This document shows positions 57,154 to 64,000 of a stretch of 64,000 nt of DNA, one piece after another. The number at the start of each line of letters is the position of its first letter. Within the stretch, counting starts at the first letter, position 1. The position numbers and the translations under genes were made by a program. Source of the DNA: Lathyrus oleraceus (lineage: Eukaryota > Streptophyta > Magnoliopsida > Fabales > Fabaceae). The stretch lies in contig NC_066581.1 in the NCBI RefSeq assembly GCF_024323335.1, positions 33,352,699 to 33,416,698 of the forward strand, written 5' to 3'. Below the pieces are notes generated by a model that was not told where the DNA came from, searched no databases, and was given only the letters and a program-made list of their open reading frames with translations.

Positions 57154-57687
57154 CTAGTCAACGTGAGGAATTTCATCTGTTGACAAGAAACTAAACACTG
57201 CTAAATCCTTAACAGTACCTTTGATAATAGTATATTGTCTAAGAACACCTTCTCTAAGAAACCCAGCTTTTTCCAAAACTCTCTGAGAGGCCTTATTATC
57301 CACATCAGCGAAAGCCTGCAACCTTAACAAATCAGAAAAATCATTAAACACATGTGACAGAGCAATTTTGATTGCTTTTGTGGCTATTCCATGTCCCCAA
57401 TAGTTAGCAGCAACAGCATAACCTATGTCAGCTTTGTACCTATCATCACCCAACCAACGATATACGGAAACAAAACCGATGGAACGATCGTTGAGACAGA
57501 TAGAGCGACGCCATGGGTGAGGTATGCAGACATCTTTGATGAATACTAGAGCTTCTTCCCTTGACAGGCATGTCTTCCATCGGATGTTTTTGGTTACTTC
57601 GTTGTCACCTGCCCATAAGAAGAAATCGTCAACGTCTGTTAGCTTGAATGGCCTCAGAGATATCCTAGACAGATCCACCTTTGCCAT
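57154..57687 (-). CDS. GNAT-family N-acetyltransferase (RimJ/RimL-like), second copy
   Basis: Single-exon gene of 177 codons from ATG 57687; the longer frame upstream starts with GTG and is unlikely to be used. The N-terminus SRISLRPFKLTDVDDFFLWAG is the Acetyltransf_3 start. Motif A is GYAVAANYWGHGIATKAI (about residues 92-109). The conserved late motif is KASQRVLEKAGFLREG (about 129-144). It lacks the acidic insert of the paralogue at 12498. It probably acetylates a small amine or peptide N-terminus in cytosol or nucleus; no targeting sequence is visible. The only sequence difference of concern would be expression, since it lies among TE relics. It is the intact partner of the fragment at 34401. 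Confidence 0.92.
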   Translation of the reverse strand: MAKVDLSRISLRPFKLTDVDDFFLWAGDNEVTKNIRWKTCLSREEALVFIKDVCIPHPWRRSICLNDRSIGFVSVYRWLGDDRYKADIGYAVAANYWGHGIATKAIKIALSHVFNDFSDLLRLQAFADVDNKASQRVLEKAGFLREGVLRQYTIIKGTVKDLAVFSFLSTDEIPHVD

Positions 57688-57744
57688 TTTAGTCAAATGC
57701 ACATGGTTATTCTTGTTACCTACTACCCCTATATTATATGTTTG

Positions 57745-57751
57745 ATTTATA
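57745..57751 (-). promoter_or_regulatory. Candidate TATA box of the second GNAT gene
   Basis: The minus strand reads TATAAAT about 60 bases upstream of the ATG. The same box survives upstream of the copy A fragment (about 34503-34509). Confidence 0.4.
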
Positions 57752-59155
57752 ACAACTTTTAGTTTTATATTAAAGATATAAACAACAAATTACAAATTTC
57801 TAACAACACTATTTGAAAACCGGGAAAATATTTGTTAAATAAGTGCTTATAGGGAAAGATTTATTTATTTGAAACGCTTTCGAGGGTTATTTGTCACACA
57901 AGCATGTTTTTTTCTTACTCATTTGTATATCAAAATATTTATTGGCTTAAGTGTTGTGGATTAGATAAGAGAAATTCACAGACATCTGACAAATACTCTG
58001 TCCGTCGAAATATATTAAAAACAATATCCTTAACACAGTCATGCCGGTATTTAAAGGAAGGAAGTTATCTTCAATGAATTATGCATTCTCCAAAAGTATC
58101 CGAGCATGATAAATATAACAAACTTCACTAATAGGAAATATGGGATAGCTAAGAGTACAATATTCTACTGATAATATATGTTGGTCTAACCCATCAATAA
58201 GAATAGCTAAGAGAAAATTATGTGCATATTAAACTTTATCTTCCGCCCATATTAAACTTTACTTTCATGTCCTGAATTTTTTTACTATAAAGGACACTCG
58301 CCAAAATATGTTGAGTTTTAGGGGGATTTTGTTGTTGGACATATGATTTCATACATAAGAAGAGGGTGAATCGTGGAGGTTTGAAGAACTTTGGTTTAAA
58401 ACAAAATCATTTGTAACAATAGAGGTTGAAAATATTTTGAATAAAAACGCAGTCGAAAACCAATGAAAAGAAAATTATGGGAAATTAAAAGAGATAAAGG
58501 AAGAAAAATAATAGCAAAAAATTATACAGGTTCGACCAATAAGATCTAATTTTGATCCCAGGAATTATTCTTGAGAGTATCCATTAAATTGAGAGTTTTT
58601 AGAAGGTTGTGCCCACAAACCCCCTTATACAAGAAAATGAAGTTTTCATGCTAACCTCTAACCAAACAATGAACAAGGCTCATAGCAGTTCCAAACAGAC
58701 ATTTTTCACATGCACGTATCGAATTAAGACAAAGTTTTGAGTGGCTATCCTCCAAACCGAACGGGGGTTTTACATAGGCTGACCACTAACTAAACTAAGA
58801 TTTTACATAGGTTGACCACGAACTGAACTTTTACGCAGGGTGACCACAAACCAAACCGAGATTTTTACCGGGTTGATCTCGAACCTACTAAATTTTTGCA
58901 CCAGGCTGAACTCATAAACCTAGAGAGATTTTAATCGAGCTAATCTCGAGTTGATTGAGCTTTTAACCGGGCTAAGCTCAAGTATCATTGTGGATATTTT
59001 CACTGGATGATCTTCATGAACCAAAAGAGATTTCCTAAGACAATCCCCCAATACAAACAATATTTTAAATGGTTTAGCTCACGACCAAAATTATTTACAC
59101 AAGAGAAAACTCACTATTGGTAAATTTATAATTTTCCTCTCACCCAGAATAAATA
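57752..59155. other. GNAT upstream region and degenerate repeats, copy B
   Basis: Collinear with 34510-36005. Includes the short-repeat block at 58520-59080. No gene seen. Confidence 0.6.
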
Positions 59156-59158
59156 TCC

Positions 59159-59346
59159 CCCACTTAGACTCAAGAACACTCTCGAAGCACTATGACTAAA
59201 ATATGTGAGAAAATATGAGAGATTTAGAGAGGTGTTAAGAGAAATGAAAAGTGAGGGTTTTTACATTTTTTGGATGTGAAAAGTGATAGAGAAGCTTTCT
59301 AGTAATAGGTTAAAACGTGTTATAAAATTGGAAATAACCCATGGGT
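59159..59346. repeat. Single 190-bp unit, copy B
   Basis: One copy of the unit that is triplicated at 36010-36580. Confidence 0.9.
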
Positions 59347-60378
59347 CAAATCAATGCTCTAATATATTAGGCTAATTGATTAGGCAACCTAAAATTCAAT
59401 TGTTAATGCCTAAGATGGAAGGTTTTGTATAAAGTCGTTATCAATCATTAAGAGACTATTTCAATTGATTATAGACCCAACTAAGCATAATCCGATCGAT
59501 TAGGCAATAGATCTAATCAATGAGACAATTAGAAAAAGTCCCCCAATCAATAAAACATTCCCCTAATCAACTAGTTAGGCCCTAAAAACTTTTTTTTTTG
59601 TGATTTTATAAAAACATGAGAGGCTTTTCAAGAGTTTTTTTTGTATGTATGTGTGTGCGCGCGTACGTGCATGTGTGGTGGGGGGTGTGTATGTGTGTGA
59701 TTTATCCATAATGTTTCCAGAAACTCCCTTTTGTCTTTCTGGTAACTCAGACAGACATGACCATACGAGCTTTCACCCTTCCTCTCTTTCACACTCTTAA
59801 ACTTCAAGTCTATACATCATTATCTTTGAGTTTAGAATTACACAAGAGCCTTGAGTCTTCTTGATGAGGCGTGAAATATCTCCATATTTATTACCAACAT
59901 TAAGAGTTTGAAAGATTAAACTATCGGTGATCCTTGAAACATGAGTCTCCACTTGAGAGTCATTGAACTATATTGTTGACTTTAAACAAGTTTCTAGATT
60001 GATTAGGGAGGATATCTTGTTCAACCATCTTGTGCATTTTTTTCGTTTGAGATATCTTCAACAGTTGCTTGACTTCAAGTGTTGTCACCACCAATATTAA
60101 ACAGCTATTACTTGACTTACATCTTTGCTGTCTATAAGCTTCATCATCAGATCACTTATTGACTATGCATGCAAGTACATAAATTCACAGTCCTTGCTAG
60201 TAAAAATGCTAAGGTAAAAATATGAAATTATACCATTAAGACCATCCAAATCTTTGTCAAAATCAAAGTTTGTGCCATATACTCGTTTATCTCTCTAAAT
60301 ATATGGTCTTGTAACACATATGATTTAGCAATGGAAACCACAAAAGCATACGAGGAAGAAGTAACAACTAAAACCAAG
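59347..60378. other. Non-coding DNA, copy B, with a (TG)n tract
   Basis: Collinear with 36580-37655. Short TG/CG-rich tract at 59640-59700. No gene seen. Confidence 0.55.
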
Positions 60379-60379
60379 C

Positions 60380-60846
60380 ACCGACATATCCCGGCTCTAC
60401 GTCACCTTATAAAGAGCATCGTTGAATGTGTGAGAGAAAGCAATATCACAACTAATAAGTATATCCTCCATAATAAAGATATGTGTTGTGAGGACTCTTT
60501 CTAACAACATTGCATCCAAAACCAGTCCTTCCTTGTCGCCACGAGTATCCGTGTCTACTGTAGATGGTTTTTAAATACCTACAATGTGGTTCTCGGTCTC
60601 CTATGTCCCATGAGTAACACGAATCAGACCATTGGGATGATGATATACCTGACCCATATCATGAATACTCGTACACCTTCCATAAATCCTTTGCTCAACC
60701 ACCCTTAATGACTCATCCAATGCCATAAACAAACATCGATCACTCTCAATGGTTTTTTCTATTGCATTTTTTTCATTCGTCGCCACAAAGGTGTATCGTT
60801 TTAAGACGAAACACCATAAAAAAACATTTGCTCTCATACTTGTCAT
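60380..60846 (-). pseudogene. Decayed unknown protein frame, copy B
   Basis: The N-terminal 81 codons are open from ATG 60846 (FVATNEKNAIEKTIESDRCL, ESLRVVEQRIYGRC, YHHPNGLIRVTHG). A stop at 60601-60603 and another near 60573 break the C-terminal half, which still reads VDTDTRGDKEGLVLDAMLLE and FSHTFNDALYKVT. The complementary pattern of damage with copy A shows a once-coding sequence. The family is not recognised. Confidence 0.55.
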
Positions 60847-61550
60847 TCAGTAATAATGGAACCCTCAAAATGAAATAAAAGCCTCTTATCTATGTATAAA
60901 CCATTGTACAATGCAAAAAAAATCATTTTCTCCATGCAATACAAAAGGCTTCTGGTAAAGAATTTCAACAAATAGTTTGTGGACTTCTCTGAAAAAGCAT
61001 TTTATCATGGTTGTGTTGTTGTCTGGATCTACTCTATTTTCATTTCAATGAAATCATAATAAGGAGAAACGTTATTCCAAAATTATCACAATAGTTTGAT
61101 AGATTGTTTTATTAAAAAAGAGTAACTCAAGTTTTTTCCTACAAGAAAATGAGTAATTTATCTTGAAGAAATTATTACCCCAATGATCTAGTGTTAAAAA
61201 ATATGTGCAATTTTATAGGTCTATAAAATTTTAATAATTTAAATCATTTCATGACACTTTTTGAAATTAAAATCAATTCACAACTAATATTATTTTGAAT
61301 TCAATTATTTAAAATTTTGTATTATTCTCAATTTTTTTTAAAAATTCTTTCTTATTACTATTAGAATCATTCTTAAAATAAAGAAATGTGTTGTTATTAC
61401 TATTAAAAATATTTTATGATATTTTTCAAAATTAAAAATCAAAGTGAAAGGTGTATACTTTGTGTCATGAGAAAAGAACATATGTTTAAGATCTAAATAT
61501 CCCTTTTCAGGTTGAAGAGCTTATTCTTCAATCCCATAAATATGGGGTTT
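60847..61550. other. AT-rich DNA, end of copy B
   Basis: Collinear with 38128-38835. No gene. Confidence 0.6.
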
Positions 61551-61711
61551 TTTTTACCGAGATAACCCACTTTTTCGAAGAAATTCCCAAAATATCCCAC
61601 TTTTCAGCAAAATTCCCAAAATACCCCACTTTTAGGAGGAGGCGCCAATTGGATTGGCGACCCCTCTTAAAAATTGCAAGGAGGCGCCAATTCAATTGGC
61701 GACTCCCTTAA

Positions 61712-62490
61712 AAAAGCCTCAAATGAAAAAACCTCCAACATGAACATTGTATATCTTTTCAAGCCAATGAATTTGGATATAAATTTTGCATCATTTGGAT
61801 TTTTTATGAGAAAGTTATGGGCAGTTGAAGTTGGACTTCTGAGTTTTTGAACTGTTATTTGACCTATAATGTTTTGTATTATTGCATGTGTTTCCTTTAG
61901 GAATATGAATTTTTGTTCAACATAACATTTGAAGTAGATATCTTAAATTTTCCAATGCACTTGGTCCCAGTTCAAAATAATTAAAAATGAGTGAGTTAGG
62001 TCTTTGCGAACTTGACCCAAAATTAGGGTTTATGTCAAAACAAGTGTATGTGAATTTTGCCAAAAGGGACCAACTTCAAGCCCTTCTGTTTGAATGATAA
62101 AAGCCTCAAATGACAAAACCTTTAACATAAAAGTTGTAGATCTTTTCAAGATAATGAATTTGGACTAAAGTTTTGCATCATTTGCAATTTTTATGAGAAA
62201 GGTATGGGCACTTGAACTTGGACTCTTTGACATTTTAACTGTTATCTGACCTATAATGTTTTGTATTATTGTATATGTTTGTGTTAGAGTTATGAATTTT
62301 TGTCCAACATAACAAGTGAAGTAGACATCTTAAATTTTCCAATGCACTTGGTCCCACCTCAAAATAATTAAAAATGAGTGAGTTAGGTCCTTGCGAACTT
62401 GACCCAAAATTAGGGTTTCTGTCAAAACATGTGTATGTGAATTTTGCCAAAAGGGACCAAATTCAAGCCCTTCAACATAACAATAACAAG
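61712..62490. repeat. Tandem duplication of about 386 bp, plus a partial third unit
   Basis: Units start at AAAAGCCTCAAATGA (61712 and 62098) and share GACCTATAATGTTTTG, ATGCACTTGGTCCCA and CTTGACCCAAAATTAGGGTT. A shortened third unit starts near 62461. Confidence 0.85.
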
Positions 62491-62706
62491 CCCTTGAATT
62501 AGGGTTTCTGACCTATAATGTTTTGTATTATGATATGTGTTTATTTTAAGTAGACATCTCAATGGAGTTTCAGTCAAAACATGTATATGTGAATTTTGCC
62601 AAAATGGAGTTTAGACAAAGAAACCTAATGTTTGGAGTTTACACAAAGATAAATTTGACATAATATGAATTGATATTAATAAAATTTTGATTTTACACAA
62701 AGAATC

Positions 62707-63955
62707 CTAATGGTGATGACCGGGATCACCTAACCGACCTCCGGTCCCACATCCCCTAGCTACCCTAACCCTTGGCCCTAACCCACGTTGACGATTCTGC
62801 ACCGGTGTTTGTTCATCTGATGGTCCAGGAGCGTCATTACCTCCTACAGGAGAAGATCCGTTGAGGTATTCAGCCAACTCAGCATAGTCTTCAGTATTCA
62901 ATGATGGTGTACCGGCGTAGCTGAGCTCATGACCCATGCCAGAGAAGTTGGGGTGTGGTTGACTCATGGATGGGCGACCGGGACGGTTGAAGGGAGACAT
63001 GGGTGTGAATGATGGGTCTAGGAGTGGTTGGAAAGGTTGTTGGGGTGTTTGGAAAGGGTATGGTTGTGGGATATTTTGGTATTGTGATGTTTGGGGTTCT
63101 TGGCTACGGTAGGAGGAGGGGCGGTTAGTGTTTTGGCTAAGGCGACTTTGGTAGGGTGATGATGTGGGTGCGAAGCGATGTTCGGTCGAAGGTTGATGGT
63201 CCATTTGTTGGTGGTGGTATGGGGGATGTTCTTGGTATTGGGGTTGGGTGAATGGCATGTTTTGGTTGTATGTTTGTGTGTTTGTGGAACGGAAAGTTTG
63301 ACGGATAGGTGGTTGTGAGTAACCGGGCTGAGAATGTTGTTGGGGGTTAGATGTTGATCCTTCTTGTGTGTAACTTGTCTGGCGTGGGTCGTAGAGGTAG
63401 ATATCATCGGCGATGAATTGAAATCCAACCGATCTATACCAAGCCATATAAGTACGACTTGGTTTTACCTCATTTGGCATGACTGCGTCAGTTAAGACAT
63501 GGTCATGACGGTGCTTCCACTTGCGACACTCTGATCTTGTGAAGGTTTGCCAAGGGTTGTAGTTCCATTGGTCGTTCACTTTACGCATATGCCATTCTCC
63601 TAGGCTAGCTGTGGGGTCTGGGATATTCTGGACCATACCGAACTGCAGCTTCACACGATCGGTGTTGTGCATCTCCACTGTTGTGAACCGTATTATCGGT
63701 GTGCATGTTGTCCATACGGCTGCGTCTTCAGGGTTGATCTGATGCTCATGATCCATATTAAGGTATGGACGCCAAATGAACTGAAATGTTAAAGACGATA
63801 GGATTTAAATGAATGTAGAAAAAGTCAACATAATATGACGAATTAATGAAGTTATTTTGCTTACGTCTGTCGGTCGAAGGTGATCCAACAGGTTGCGATA
63901 CTGAGTAATACAGTGTCTCGGACATCTGCTGTAATTCATACCACGTGCCGACCAT
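62707..63955 (-). CDS. Plant mobile domain (aminotransferase-like) protein, 3' exons
   Basis: Two exons are visible. 63865-63955 reads WSARGMNYSRCPRHCITQYR then NLLDHLRPTD. An 84-bp intron (63781-63864) has donor GTAAGC and acceptor TTTCAG. The last exon, 63780-62707, starts FIWRPYLNMDHEHQ and ends at TAG 62707-62709. An acceptor AG at 63956-63957 shows that more exons lie beyond the window. The conserved part (IIRFTTVEMHNTDRVKLQFG, GEWHMRKVNDQWNYNPW, MAWYRSVGFQF) is the C-terminal region of the mobile-domain family, often annotated as serine/threonine-phosphatase 7 long form or MAIN-like. A Gln/Pro/Ser-rich disordered tail of about 200 residues follows. Copies like this are usually transposon-borne. 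The coding sequence is undamaged in the visible part. Confidence 0.82.
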
Positions 63956-64000
63956 CTACACCAAAAAGTTAAAATAAATTAGTTATGGGTACTAAACTGT

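Larger units (their letters stand above)
52720..61550 (+). repeat. Segmental duplication, copy B (intact for GNAT)
   Basis: Direct copy of 22105-25076 joined to 33478-38835. It carries the complete GNAT gene, a 602-bp segment missing from copy A, and single versions of the units expanded there. Left edge: TTTGTTGAGAACATT in an Ogre-like LTR end. Right edge: homology stops at AATATGG, where the mobile-domain element begins. Confidence 0.85.
61551..64000 (-). mobile_element. Probable Mutator-like element carrying a plant-mobile-domain gene (partial)
   Basis: Begins with GGGGTTTTTTTTACCGAGAT and tandem TCCCAAAATATCCCACTTTT/TCCCAAAATACCCCACTTTT strings, then two GGAGGCGCCAATT modules (61635-61705). 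These are recognisable from legume repeats that carry mobile-domain genes. The other end lies outside the window, so inverted repeats and target duplication cannot be checked. Confidence 0.5.

Noticed and set aside
63018..63428. 136-codon His/Thr/Pro-rich frame
   Set aside because: Shadow of the Gln/Pro-rich tail of the mobile-domain gene in another frame on the same strand.

Overview
This window looks like nuclear DNA from a large, transposon-rich plant genome, most likely a papilionoid legume (inference). The evidence is AT-rich non-coding DNA, TATA boxes, a spliced gene with GT..AG introns, many nested plant LTR retrotransposons and very few host genes. Nothing in it is bacterial: there are no operons, no CRISPR arrays and no rRNA genes.

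Layout. 1-318 and 8427-9499 are the split halves of what looks like a Ty3/gypsy LTR. A complete but non-autonomous Sirevirus-type copia element (minus strand, 319-8421; two 1220-bp LTRs, 5-bp target duplication CAAAT) sits between them. 9500-12389 is a decayed copia element that itself holds a gypsy LTR fragment. 12498-13043 is an intact GNAT acetyltransferase gene. 13.1-15.0 kb is AT-rich with a possible SINE. 15.0-19.2 kb holds long microsatellites and a chimeric, broken copia element. About 19.6-22.36 kb looks like an Ogre/Tat-type gypsy LTR with short tandem repeats.

From about 22.1 kb a unit of roughly 8-9 kb (copy A, about 22105-38835) is repeated in the same orientation at about 52720-61550 (copy B). 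Copy A was later split by a young, nearly intact Sirevirus (25082-33472; TSD TAATT). Copy B keeps the uninterrupted site. Copy B carries a second intact GNAT gene (57154-57687), while copy A keeps only the first ten codons and the upstream region of the matching gene. Between the copies lies an Ale-type copia element (40022-51831; TSD ATTGT). Its reverse transcriptase is interrupted by an Athila-like gag-protease-only element (44100-51057; TSD CATAT). The right end (from about 61.55 kb) is the 3' part of a plant-mobile-domain gene and its probable Mutator-like transposon, which runs off the window.

The likely working host genes are the two GNAT genes, both on the minus strand. Everything else is mobile DNA at different stages of decay. 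Four elements have both LTRs, matching target duplications, primer-binding sites and polypurine tracts that can be placed to the base. The points most worth a second look are: (i) the non-autonomous Sirevirus that joins gag, protease and an envelope-like reading frame after losing integrase and reverse transcriptase; (ii) the GNAT segmental duplication and the odd junction that removed the copy A gene; (iii) the triple hairpin array in the LTRs of the gag-protease-only element; (iv) an unrecognised conserved reading frame present as two decayed copies. All similarity and divergence statements are by-eye comparisons.
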